Assembly (NCBI RefSeq): GCF_004362055.1
Contig: NZ_SNXB01000002.1
Location: forward strand, 434,001-498,000
DNA from: Flavobacterium sp. 245
GTDB lineage: Bacteria; Bacteroidota; Bacteroidia; Flavobacteriales; Flavobacteriaceae
Reading direction: 5' to 3'
DNA: 64,000 nucleotides
The notes beneath the pieces were generated by a model, which was given only the letters and a program-made list of their open reading frames with translations, was not told where the DNA came from and did no database searches. The translations under genes were made by a program, and so were the position numbers. Every line of letters begins with the position of its first letter. Within the stretch, counting starts at the first letter, position 1. Below, piece by piece: positions 23,857 to 32,439 of the stretch.

Positions 23857-24906
23857 ATGAAAACTATTAAAGTATTACAACAGAGTTTATTTATTGCAGC
23901 ATTGTTAATTGCAAATACAGTTGCATCAGCACAAGAAAGACCTTATAAAGGACAAAATGACCCGGAAATATTTACAGAAGTCAGAGGCTTTTTAAACGCA
24001 TTAAATTCAGGTGACGGAAAACCCCTTGAACAATTAGCTGTTACTGACGCTCGCAACGTTTTAGTTGGTGCACAAAAATCAGTTGAAGTTGATTATTCTG
24101 GTATTGAAGAATCAGAAAAAGTAATTTCACAAAACGGTTTAAAAGTAAAAATTCATATTACAAAACCAAAAGGCGCAAAAGCAAATGCTCCGGTATTTAT
24201 CTTTATTCACGGTGGTGGCTGGGTTTTGGGCGATTACCCAACTCATAGAAGATTAGTAAGAGATCTTGTTGTTGAAAGTGGTGCTGTTGCAGTTTTTCCT
24301 GACTACACCCCTTCTCCAGAAGCCAAATATCCTGTTGCAATAAATGAAATTTATGCCGCCACACAATGGGTAGCCGAAAATGGAAAAGAAATTGGCGTTG
24401 ACGGTAAAAACCTTGCCGTTGTTGGAAACAGCGTTGGAGGTAATATGGCCGCTTCAATTACTTTGATGGCAAAAGATAAAAAAGGGCCGCATATTAAACT
24501 TCAAGTGTTACTTTGGCCCGTAACCGATGCTAATTTTGAAACTGAATCTTATAATTTATATGCAAACGGACGTTTCTTGACTAAAAATATGATGAAATGG
24601 TTTTGGGATAATTACCTGCCAGAAACTTCAAAAAGAACTGAAAAATACGCTTCTCCACTTCAAGCTAGTTTAGCAGAACTTAAAGATTTGCCTCCTGCTT
24701 TAGTTCAAACTGCTGAAAATGATGTTTTAAGAGATGAAGGTGAAGCTTATGCCAGAAAATTAAACGAAGCTGGAGTTCCTGTAACCTTGACAAGATACAA
24801 CGGATTGATTCACGATTACGGACTTTTAAATCCAATTTCAAATGTTCCAGCCATTCAAACTGCTATTCAGCAAGCTGCAATTGTAATTAAAACTACATTG
24901 AAATAA
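23857..24906 (+). CDS. Secreted HSL-family alpha/beta hydrolase (acetyl esterase-like)
   Basis: A 349-residue protein with a signal peptide (about 1-26, ending ASAQ). The HSL signature HGGGWVLGDY is at 118-127. The nucleophile elbow is GNSVGGNMAA with Ser192; the usual residue before Ser is Asp or Glu (GDSAGG), here Asn191. TAENDVLRDEGEAY gives the catalytic Asp and RYNGLIHDYGLL the His. It should hydrolyse short-chain esters in the periplasm or outside. It follows the AraC gene in the same direction but has its own -7 element and a terminator after it. Confidence 0.9.
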   Translation: MKTIKVLQQSLFIAALLIANTVASAQERPYKGQNDPEIFTEVRGFLNALNSGDGKPLEQLAVTDARNVLVGAQKSVEVDYSGIEESEKVISQNGLKVKIHITKPKGAKANAPVFIFIHGGGWVLGDYPTHRRLVRDLVVESGAVAVFPDYTPSPEAKYPVAINEIYAATQWVAENGKEIGVDGKNLAVVGNSVGGNMAASITLMAKDKKGPHIKLQVLLWPVTDANFETESYNLYANGRFLTKNMMKWFWDNYLPETSKRTEKYASPLQASLAELKDLPPALVQTAENDVLRDEGEAYARKLNEAGVPVTLTRYNGLIHDYGLLNPISNVPAIQTAIQQAAIVIKTTLK

Positions 24907-24924
24907 GAATCAAATCAAAAAAAT

Positions 24925-24958
24925 AAAAAATGGGCAGCATAATTTCTGCCCATTTTTT
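24925..24958 (+). terminator. Terminator of the esterase gene
   Basis: AAAAAATGGGCAG pairs with CTGCCCATTTTTT around an 8-base loop, ending in a T run, 19 bases after the stop. Confidence 0.88.
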
Positions 24959-25134
24959 ATTGCTCAAAAAAATTAAAATTTGGAAACTGGCTAATAAAAA
25001 ATATCTTCATTAAATAATCCTTATTTTATTTTCAAGGCTACTATCAAAAAAAAATCCTGTGGCACAAATAGCAAGTCTTAAAACAGAAAAAACCTCTATA
25101 AATAGTGATTTTTCGTTTTGGATTTTTTTAATTT

Positions 25135-26013
25135 TTAGAAATTCGAAGCAAACTCTCTTGCAAAATCTTCCAATTTGATTTTTCCGTCGACAGCAGTTTT
25201 ATTTTTCAGAAAATCCTCGGCAATTGCTCCGCTTCTCAAGCCTGTTCCCATTTCAGTATACAAACCTGCAAATTCTTCTGGCAATCCAGCCTGAATCATT
25301 CCGTTTAAAGATTGTTCATCAGTAAATTCAATCCATGGCAATTCTGGCTTTTCAATTGTGGTACCCAATATTTTTGCAACCTCACCTGGCGTACGCACAT
25401 CACTTACAATATAACGAATATTTTTTCCTGATCCTGCTTTCATTAATTCCTCTGCGACCGCAGTTGCGATATCTGCTGGATGCACATAAGGAATCAAAGT
25501 TGATGCAGGATAATTAGCTCCCATAATTCCGGCGCCCTTTATCATTGGAACATCATTATAAAAATTAGTATAGAAAAATCCAGCTCGTAAGAACGTTACC
25601 GACGAATTTTCTAATTTTTCATATATTTTTTCAATGTTATAAAGTCCTGCAATAGGACCAGTACCATTTGGCAAGTCAGCTCCAATACTGCTCAACATTA
25701 CAACCCTATTAATTTGAGCACCAGCAATTGCTTTAGCAAAAGCATGGCCGGCATCTGTAGTATTTGCTATAACATTATTGCCTCCCATGTTTGGCGGTGT
25801 CATTGCAAAAATCGCATCTTCTCCTTCGAATGTTTTCTGTAAAAAAACAGCATCACTGACAGAGCCTATTGCTGCTGTTGCTCCTAAGGCTTCGATTGCT
25901 TCGCTTCGATCTGAATTGCTGGTGATTACTGTTACCTGATGTCCCGCATCAATAAGTTTTTTGGCTAATGGTTTCCCGATGTTCCCTAACGAACCTGATA
26001 TTGTAATTTTCAT
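25135..26013 (-). CDS. NmrA-like NAD(P)-binding reductase
   Basis: About 292 residues from the ATG at 26013 (MKITISGSLGNIGKPLAKKL); an upstream ATG at 26043 would add residues that overlap the promoter. The cofactor loop is GSLGNIG at residues 7-13. The body matches NmrA/quinone-oxidoreductase-2-like atypical SDRs: AIFAMTPPNMGGNN, VVMLSSIGADLPNGTGPIAGLYNIE, FLRAGFFYTNF. It probably reduces quinones or senses NADP(H). It is divergent from an HxlR gene 81 bases away, a frequent pairing in which the HxlR protein represses the reductase. Confidence 0.9.
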   Translation of the reverse strand: MKITISGSLGNIGKPLAKKLIDAGHQVTVITSNSDRSEAIEALGATAAIGSVSDAVFLQKTFEGEDAIFAMTPPNMGGNNVIANTTDAGHAFAKAIAGAQINRVVMLSSIGADLPNGTGPIAGLYNIEKIYEKLENSSVTFLRAGFFYTNFYNDVPMIKGAGIMGANYPASTLIPYVHPADIATAVAEELMKAGSGKNIRYIVSDVRTPGEVAKILGTTIEKPELPWIEFTDEQSLNGMIQAGLPEEFAGLYTEMGTGLRSGAIAEDFLKNKTAVDGKIKLEDFAREFASNF

Positions 26014-26046
26014 GACTGTATATTTTTTTATTATCTGAAACAAAGG

Positions 26047-26079
26047 TATATTTGTACTTACTTTTACACAAGTACTTAC
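26047..26079 (+). promoter_or_regulatory. HxlR promoter with GTACTTAC repeats
   Basis: TATATTTG (26047-26054) is a -7 element. GTACTTAC occurs at 26054-26061 and 26072-26079, 18 bp apart in direct repeat. GTACTT (26054) with AAGTAC (26070-26075) also makes an inverted pair. The site lies between the divergent reductase and HxlR genes and could serve both. Confidence 0.55.
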
Positions 26080-26094
26080 CCTAAAGTATGCACT

Positions 26095-26460
26095 ATGACA
26101 GCAATTAAAGAATCTTCAACAATTCAGGAAAATAAACAGTACGCCTTAGAAAAATGCCCTGTTACTTATGTAATGGAAAAAATTGGAGGGTATTGGAAAC
26201 CTATTATTCTTTATCATCTTTCAGGAGGAAGCAGACGCTATAGCGAATTAAAAAGAGCTATTCCTGCCGTAAGCGAGAAAATGCTCATCCAGCATCTAAA
26301 ACAGCTTGAAGCTGATAATCTCGTTATCAGAGAAGCTAAACCTGTCGTTCCTCCTTTTGTAACTTACCGCTTGAGCCCAGCCGGTAATGGTTTGATGCCT
26401 GTAATTCATGCAATGGCAGAATGGGCTTTTAAAGATAAAGAAAATGGTTTTGCTTCTTAA
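26095..26460 (+). CDS. HxlR family transcriptional regulator
   Basis: A 121-residue winged-helix regulator: CPVTYVMEKIGGYWKPIILYHLSGGSRRYSELKRAIPAVSEKMLIQHLKQLEADNLVIREAKPVVPPFVTYRLSPAG. Cys22 just before the conserved helix is placed like the redox cysteine of HypR/QorR/YodB-type HxlR sensors, so control by electrophiles or disulfide stress is plausible. It is divergent from the NmrA-like reductase. DoxX follows in the same direction after about 40 bases. This looks like a quinone-stress unit of regulator, reductase and DoxX. Confidence 0.92.
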   Translation: MTAIKESSTIQENKQYALEKCPVTYVMEKIGGYWKPIILYHLSGGSRRYSELKRAIPAVSEKMLIQHLKQLEADNLVIREAKPVVPPFVTYRLSPAGNGLMPVIHAMAEWAFKDKENGFAS

Positions 26461-26501
26461 TTTACCCAACATCTTTTTACTTTACATAAAAATTGTCCAA
26501 A

Positions 26502-26927
26502 ATGAAAAACATATCATTATCAAATGCCGGTTTTATTTTAAGAATCTTTTTAGGGATAACCATGCTTTCTGCAGTTGCTGACCGTTTTGGCTTTTGGGGC
26601 GCACCAGGAGCACCAGGAGTAGCGTGGGGAAATTGGAATAATTTTATTGCTTATACCCAAACACTTAATTCTTTTGCGAGCAAATCTGTAGCTGGAATCT
26701 TGGGTGCATTAGCCACTTTTTTCGAAATTAGTTTTGGCCTGTTTTTAATTATTGGTTTTAAAACCAAATATGCCGCTCTTGGAACAGCTGGCTTAATGTT
26801 GCTTTTTGCCTTGACGATGACTTTTTCAATTTCTATTAAAGCACCATTAGACTATTCTGTTTTTACCAGTTTTGCAGCTGCATTGACACTTTCTGCAATT
26901 GATAAAACTTCTTTTTCTTTAGATTAG
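26502..26927 (+). CDS. DoxX family membrane protein
   Basis: About 141 residues from the ATG at 26502; a TTG three codons earlier is less likely. Four hydrophobic segments fit the DoxX fold: FILRIFLGITMLSAVADRFG, VAGILGALATFFEISFGLFLIIG, YAALGTAGLMLLFALTMTFS and FTSFAAALTLSAI. The family is linked to redox and thiol stress but its reaction is unclear. The gap to the HxlR gene is 41 bases, so the two are probably co-transcribed. A nested inverted repeat follows and likely ends transcription. Confidence 0.9.
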   Translation: MKNISLSNAGFILRIFLGITMLSAVADRFGFWGAPGAPGVAWGNWNNFIAYTQTLNSFASKSVAGILGALATFFEISFGLFLIIGFKTKYAALGTAGLMLLFALTMTFSISIKAPLDYSVFTSFAAALTLSAIDKTSFSLD

Positions 26928-26930
26928 TTG

Positions 26931-27091
26931 CAAAAGGGACAAAGGTTCAGAGGAACAAAGGGACAAAGGTTTTTAGCCATTAAACCATAAACCCGACAGG
27001 TTTTTAAAACTTGTCGGGTTTGCTTTATGGATAAAGTTTAGAAACCTCTGTTGCTCTGAACCTCTGTTCCTCTGAACCTTTGTCCCTTTGC
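26931..27091. repeat. Nested inverted repeat (GGGACAAAGG arms, GACAGG core)
   Basis: Outer arms GGGACAAAGGTTCAGAGGAA (26936-26955) and its reverse complement (27066-27085) enclose a second hairpin, AAACCCGACAGGTTTT with AAACTTGTCGGGTTT (26989-27021), with CCATAAA/TTTATGG words at its base. The layered structure lies exactly between convergent genes and would fold as one large stem in RNA. Confidence 0.8.
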
Positions 27092-27101
27092 CCCATAAAA
27101 T

Positions 27102-28730
27102 TTATTCATAAGAATACAATTTTACCTTCTGGATTTCATAATCATCAACGGCAATTCTTACATGTCGGCCTTGATGTGTTTGATCTCCGTTGAAGTGCCT
27201 AATGGTTTTCCAGACTCCGTTTTCAAAAATTCCTTGATCTGTTTTTAAGATTCCTGCGTTTAGTTCTTTATTTTTTAAAAGCTTAAAAGTAACTACAATT
27301 CCAGAGCCGGAAATATAGAATTCATCTGGAGCAATTTCAATTATAATGGCGCTTGTCATTGGCCAAACTGCTTCTTTAGCACCATCTGACCAATTTAAAG
27401 TATAATCATGTTTGAACGTAAATTCATAATTTCCTAACTGAATAATTTGCGACTGATTTTCTTTATCCAATAAAACGCCATCAATTCTTCCTTGTCCTTT
27501 ATTTGCTTCAATAATCGGCGTTAACTGTTGTACTAATTCATATATTTTTCCAAGCGGTTCTTTTTTTGCATCGGTAACAGATTCAATAGAAAAAGGCGAA
27601 AAACCAATTGCTTCATAATGACCAATTGCATATAAACCTTTGAACGGCGCACTAGTATCAAAACGATGTTCTGGAATAAACAAAGGATCGCCTTGACGTG
27701 TAAACAAATCATTCCAATGCTTAAAATTAGGATTATAAAAATCTGGAGAAAGAAAATCAATTGATGATCCGCCTGCTTTCCAAACATCCATAAGATGTGG
27801 CAGTGGCCCCGCGCTTGGGTATTCGCCCGGTTTTTTCTCGGGTGCATTCAAAGCAGCATTTACAAACATTGGCAAAGGATAAATATTTTTTCCAGATTTC
27901 GCAACTTTATTGGTAAACGCTGAAAAATACCAAGCCATAAAAATTTCATCGGTCTGAATTCCTTTTCCAAAGACTTCTTCCCAGTTTCCTTTGGTTTTAA
28001 AACCATTTTTTTTCCATATTTCCAAAAATTCTGGAACTAATTTGTCTTTATTTTGTTGTAGGTATTTTAACAATTCCGCTGGAATTTCTTTCTGAAATGC
28101 TTCATTTGCCAGCGAACAATAATCTCTCGCAGTTGGCAGCATTCCGATTTCATTTTCAACCTGAATCATGATTACGGTCTGTTGCTTTTGATCAAAATCT
28201 TTGATGTGTTTCATTAGTTTTTGAAAAGCATTCAAATCGGCTGTTAGATTATTTTCACTGAAAGGTGTCAGGATTTCATGGCTTTTGCCTTTATCATCTT
28301 TAATTCTTGGGTATTTCTTCTGATTTAACTTTACCCATTCTGGTGCGTGACTTGACATGCTGTTTTTCCAAGAACCAAACCAAAGAAATACTAGTTTTAA
28401 ATTCTCATTTCTGGCTCTTACAATTAAATCATCAACCAAAGAAAAGTCGAATTTGCCTTCCTCCTTCTCGATCAATTCCCAATAAATTGGCGTGAGAACG
28501 GTATTCAAATTCATATCGGTCAGTTTGGACCAAATAGGTTCCATAATTTCCATTGTAGTTGCTGAAGAATTTCCTAATTCTCCTCCTCGAATTATAAACG
28601 GCTTTCCGTTGACGATTAACTGTATTCTATTTCCTTTTTTTTGAAGACTCGGAATTTTTTCCTGAGAAAACCCAAACTGTATAAACAGTACAAAAAGCAG
28701 AAAAAATCTCTTTTTTAGAAAATATAGCAT
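27102..28730 (-). CDS. GH35-like glycoside hydrolase with C-terminal DUF5597-type domain
   Basis: About 542 residues from the ATG at 28730 (MLYFLKKRFFLLFVLFIQFG, a signal peptide ending FGFSQ). The TIM-barrel part begins RIQLIVNGKPFIIRGGELGNS and contains NLNTVLTPIYWELIEKEEG, LVFLWFGSWKNSMSSHAPEW, the acid/base motif MIQVENEIGML, and PLFIPEHRFD with the probable nucleophile Glu. The last ~150 residues are beta-rich (DUF5597-type). Enzymes of this type are beta-galactosidase-like and act on side chains of plant glycans. Last gene of the SusCD locus, 92 bases after the GH10 gene, so it probably trims galactosyl or arabinosyl-like decorations. Confidence 0.85.
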   Translation of the reverse strand: MLYFLKKRFFLLFVLFIQFGFSQEKIPSLQKKGNRIQLIVNGKPFIIRGGELGNSSATTMEIMEPIWSKLTDMNLNTVLTPIYWELIEKEEGKFDFSLVDDLIVRARNENLKLVFLWFGSWKNSMSSHAPEWVKLNQKKYPRIKDDKGKSHEILTPFSENNLTADLNAFQKLMKHIKDFDQKQQTVIMIQVENEIGMLPTARDYCSLANEAFQKEIPAELLKYLQQNKDKLVPEFLEIWKKNGFKTKGNWEEVFGKGIQTDEIFMAWYFSAFTNKVAKSGKNIYPLPMFVNAALNAPEKKPGEYPSAGPLPHLMDVWKAGGSSIDFLSPDFYNPNFKHWNDLFTRQGDPLFIPEHRFDTSAPFKGLYAIGHYEAIGFSPFSIESVTDAKKEPLGKIYELVQQLTPIIEANKGQGRIDGVLLDKENQSQIIQLGNYEFTFKHDYTLNWSDGAKEAVWPMTSAIIIEIAPDEFYISGSGIVVTFKLLKNKELNAGILKTDQGIFENGVWKTIRHFNGDQTHQGRHVRIAVDDYEIQKVKLYSYE

Positions 28731-28822
28731 CCTGATTGTTTTAAAAAATTTAAGAAAACAAATAATCCATGCACAAACCCGAAATGGAATTTGTGTCATG
28801 GATTATTTTGAAATAAAAACTA

Positions 28823-31027
28823 TTACTTCTTTACTAATTCACCAGAGAATCCAGCACTTACATCTTTTCCTGCAAGACCATCTGCAGTTCCTTTGTAAGC
28901 ATGTTTACGGACATAATTTGCATCCCAAAGGTTTGGAGACTCATTTGGAAGCCAGAATTCGTGCTCTTTTACGCTATCTGAAACACCCCAAATTGTAATC
29001 CCGTATTGTTGCGCCGGCGGAATATGTTTTTTGTACATGTCAATAACGTATTGATACATTGCAGCCTGAGAAGCTTGTTGTTCAACTGTTGGCGTAGCAG
29101 TACCTAATCTGATGTCCAGTTCAGAAATTTTAATCAATTTACCGCTTGCAGCCAATTTTTGGAACATCTGAACAATTTTATCCTTATCAGTTGTCAGCGA
29201 AATGTGCATTTGAGTTCCAATTCCGTCAACTGTTGCTCCTTTGCTTTCAATATATTTTACATACTCAATTAAACCGTCACATTTGTCTAATCTTGACTCA
29301 AGATTATAGTCATTAATGAAAAGTTTATCGGTAGCATTTCCGTTTGTACGAGCTAATTTAAAAGCAGTTACAGCGTAATCTTTCCCTAAATATTTAATCC
29401 ATGAAAAATAATCTGTTGCAGTGTCACCTTCAGTTCCGTTTCTTAAGGTACCGTCTTCTTTCATTGGTTCATTCACAACATCCCAAGCAAAAACACTTGT
29501 TTTATAGTGATTCATCATTTTAGAAATCCAATCTGCCATTGCATCACCAATGATTTTTGTCTTCTCAGCATCAGTTTTATCGATATTAACTGGTGGAGTT
29601 GCTCCTCCACTTGAAGTTCCGTCAGAAACTACCACATTGTCGATATAATATGTTCCTGCAACTCCTCCTAAATCAAAATTTAATCCAGTTTCTGTTCCAT
29701 TACCCTTAAACTTCCATTCAACAAGTTTCCATGTTGGTGAAGTTGCCTGATCTCCTTGATAATGAGCAGTTGTACCAGTTGTAGAACAACGTACAGAACC
29801 TGTTGCATCTGAACGAATCATATAAGAAATTGTATAATCTTTGTCTAGAACCAGTGTCGAAGTAAAATCAGCATGAATCTGTGTTTTCCATTGATTTGCT
29901 GCATCGCTTGTGGCATTTACTACTTTCATAGCACCATTTCCTTCGTATGAATTTGCAACACCAGCAAGACTCAATGCGACAACTCCAGAAGGATTGTATT
30001 GAGCCCATCCAGTAAGATCTGTATTAAATTTGCCATTAGCAACCAAGTTCGCAACTCCTACAGGCGCATCTAAATCAACAACCGCTAATGTATTCACATC
30101 AATTAAATATGTCACATTTGGCAAATAACCCAAATCGATATTAAACTGAAAAGTTGTACTTCCTGCTTTAAAATCACCTGGAGCTAATTTAATTTTAACT
30201 TGTTGCCAAGATGAAGTTGTGGCAAAAGCTTCTGTCCATGATCCTCCTGTGGCGTACCAATCTTTATATGGATATTGATTTGTCAAAGATGCATTAAAAG
30301 AAAGTCGGCCTTTTCCAGCAACATCCGATTTTATATAAAATGAAATTTCATAATTGTGATTTGCAACAATTGGAACATTTGGCGAAGTCAACTGTAGACT
30401 ATATGCCGCTGAAGATGTTGCGCTTGACTGCAATTGTACTGCCTGTGAAGTGCTTGTAAGTCCAGAATTTGCAACCACCGAAATTCCTTTTCCAGGATTA
30501 TTTCTTGCCCAGTTTGTAAAAGCACCGCTTTTTAAACCTGCAATGTCCAGAATGTTAGTCCCGCTTGAACCCGGAATTACTGTTGGTGCAATTATACTGT
30601 TCAAATAACTTGCATTTTGATTTGAATGCCAAACTAAAGTATGACCAAAAACTTTTAATCCTGCTTTCTTTGTTTCGGCAATAAAGGCATCAATTGTAGC
30701 AAAATTTATTTCTCCTTTTGAGTTTACCATTGCACCATGTTTCATAGCATATCCCGGTGTCACTTCGTCAAAATTTTCATTTACAATTTTGCGGTAAGCT
30801 GCATCGCTCATATACAAATCTGCTCCAATTCCGTTTCCTAGAACGAAATTGGTGTAGTTTTTTAATGGCTCGTAACGGCTAATTTTTTCAACTAATTCTA
30901 ATGGAAGCTCTGCGCCAGTTACAGCGCCATGCTCCGGATCCTTTTCCCAGTCCATTAAATTATCATCGCAAGATGACAAAAGCATTAAGGACAAGGCAGC
31001 TATTGGAAGTATATTTTTATATTTCAT
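28823..31027 (-). CDS. GH10 endo-beta-1,4-xylanase lipoprotein with inserted CBMs
   Basis: A 734-residue lipoprotein (LLSSC lipobox, Cys20). The GH10 barrel starts at about residue 60 (FVLGNGIGADLYM, EVTPGYAMKHGAMV, FGHTLVWHSNQ) and is interrupted from about 145 to 485 by two CBM4/9/22-like beta-sandwiches (GAFTNWARNNPGKG..., NGKFNTDLTGWAQYNPSG...). The barrel resumes with acid/base Glu in WDVVNEPM (near 515) and nucleophile Glu in ISELDIRLG (near 636). This split layout is typical of surface xylanases in Bacteroidota xylan loci. It should cut xylan outside the cell before SusCD import. It starts 12 bases after the glycan-binding gene. Confidence 0.95.
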   Translation of the reverse strand: MKYKNILPIAALSLMLLSSCDDNLMDWEKDPEHGAVTGAELPLELVEKISRYEPLKNYTNFVLGNGIGADLYMSDAAYRKIVNENFDEVTPGYAMKHGAMVNSKGEINFATIDAFIAETKKAGLKVFGHTLVWHSNQNASYLNSIIAPTVIPGSSGTNILDIAGLKSGAFTNWARNNPGKGISVVANSGLTSTSQAVQLQSSATSSAAYSLQLTSPNVPIVANHNYEISFYIKSDVAGKGRLSFNASLTNQYPYKDWYATGGSWTEAFATTSSWQQVKIKLAPGDFKAGSTTFQFNIDLGYLPNVTYLIDVNTLAVVDLDAPVGVANLVANGKFNTDLTGWAQYNPSGVVALSLAGVANSYEGNGAMKVVNATSDAANQWKTQIHADFTSTLVLDKDYTISYMIRSDATGSVRCSTTGTTAHYQGDQATSPTWKLVEWKFKGNGTETGLNFDLGGVAGTYYIDNVVVSDGTSSGGATPPVNIDKTDAEKTKIIGDAMADWISKMMNHYKTSVFAWDVVNEPMKEDGTLRNGTEGDTATDYFSWIKYLGKDYAVTAFKLARTNGNATDKLFINDYNLESRLDKCDGLIEYVKYIESKGATVDGIGTQMHISLTTDKDKIVQMFQKLAASGKLIKISELDIRLGTATPTVEQQASQAAMYQYVIDMYKKHIPPAQQYGITIWGVSDSVKEHEFWLPNESPNLWDANYVRKHAYKGTADGLAGKDVSAGFSGELVKK

Positions 31028-31039
31028 TTTGATGCTTTT

Positions 31040-32404
31040 TTAGTTAAAATCGTTATAAACTGGTGTGTTTAAAGAAACTATTCTCCAGTTGTCTGTATAC
31101 ACTTTTACAGAGGTTGCTTTTGCAGCAAATTCTACTTCACTTGCAGTTCCTGTAACATCTTGAAGCTTAACATTAGAGTTTTCGAAATACATTCCGAAGT
31201 TTTGATATGTTGCTGCTTCGCGAAAAGCCAAAACAGTTTCGAAAGTAAAAGGTTCTTTCGACCAAGCATAGAATTTATTTAACGGAATCGTTACCGTTCT
31301 CCAGCCTGTACTTTTAATTTCTGATGCTTTTCCGTCAATAATCCAAGGAACATAATTGTAGCAAGCTCCTGTCCATTCTCCACCATTAAAATTGTTGATC
31401 ATACAAATTTTCAAGAATCCTGTCTCTTTCCATATTTCAGGAACATACATTTCAAATTGAAGCGCTACTTTATCTAGAGGCGTACTTGCCGGAATATATG
31501 GCGTTAATTGTGCTCTCCAGTTATCTACTCCGTTTCCTGCAGTCCAAACTTCTGAAAGACGGTTCTTTCCAGCCTCAAAAGAAGCAATACGAGCTGGGCG
31601 ATGTGGCACATATTTTCCTTGTGAAACATTTTCAGTTCCAACTGCAGCGGATTCTAAATCTGCTGGCTGAATCATGCTTGTGCTTGTTCCCCAATATCCG
31701 TGTTGTCCTTGTCCATCAAAATTAAGAAGCAATCCTTTTTTGAAGTTAAAACATGCCGGAGAATAAACGCCTCCATTTGAACCTTCAACAAATAATGAAC
31801 CTCCAATATCTGAAACTCCGTTTGGCATTGCAACTGTAAAGAACTCACCATCTGGATCAGAAACAATTCCTGTTGTTACGGTAACATTTCCAGGGAAAAC
31901 CACTTTTTTAATTTCTGTCAAACCAGAACCCAAAACATGAATAATTTCTCCTGGATTAGGCATTGTGTTTGAAATTCCATTAATAACCGGTTTTCCTGAA
32001 CGAATATCAAAAGCGAATGTTGTTTCGGTATTATCATTTACAAAACGAATTGTATTTCTGACACCAGGATCTGCTTCAATTGTTGGCGTATCAGCAGAAA
32101 CACTGATAATCATTGAGTTATCAGAAACAAAAACAACATTAAAATACGTTGAATATCCGTTTATAAATACTTTTCTTAATCCTGTAAATCCCGAACCTTC
32201 AATACGCAATGTCTGTCCTAGTCGGGCAAAACTCACTTCTCTGTCGGGAACAGATGAATTTACATCTTCCAGAAATACTTTGCTTATTACTATTTGTTTA
32301 CTGGCGCCGTCACTATTGTCGCAGGCAGTAAACAGCATACTAAAAACCATCATCCCAATAAATGCGATGGGTACCCAATACTTTTTATTTAAAATATATT
32401 TCAT
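31040..32404 (-). CDS. Surface glycan-binding lipoprotein with IPT/TIG domains
   Basis: A 454-residue lipoprotein (MLFTAC lipobox near residue 28). The N-terminal third holds two TIG-type immunoglobulin-like domains: [26 protein letters not shown] and [27 protein letters not shown]. The C-terminal part ([42 protein letters not shown]) resembles the binding domain of SGBP-B proteins. Position between SusD and the xylanase supports a role in catching xylan on the cell surface. No catalytic motif seen. The exact ligand is an inference from the GH10 partner. Confidence 0.88.
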   Translation of the reverse strand: MKYILNKKYWVPIAFIGMMVFSMLFTACDNSDGASKQIVISKVFLEDVNSSVPDREVSFARLGQTLRIEGSGFTGLRKVFINGYSTYFNVVFVSDNSMIISVSADTPTIEADPGVRNTIRFVNDNTETTFAFDIRSGKPVINGISNTMPNPGEIIHVLGSGLTEIKKVVFPGNVTVTTGIVSDPDGEFFTVAMPNGVSDIGGSLFVEGSNGGVYSPACFNFKKGLLLNFDGQGQHGYWGTSTSMIQPADLESAAVGTENVSQGKYVPHRPARIASFEAGKNRLSEVWTAGNGVDNWRAQLTPYIPASTPLDKVALQFEMYVPEIWKETGFLKICMINNFNGGEWTGACYNYVPWIIDGKASEIKSTGWRTVTIPLNKFYAWSKEPFTFETVLAFREAATYQNFGMYFENSNVKLQDVTGTASEVEFAAKATSVKVYTDNWRIVSLNTPVYNDFN

Positions 32405-32439
32405 ATAATCTTTCTTTTAGATTTATTTTTTCAGTCTGA

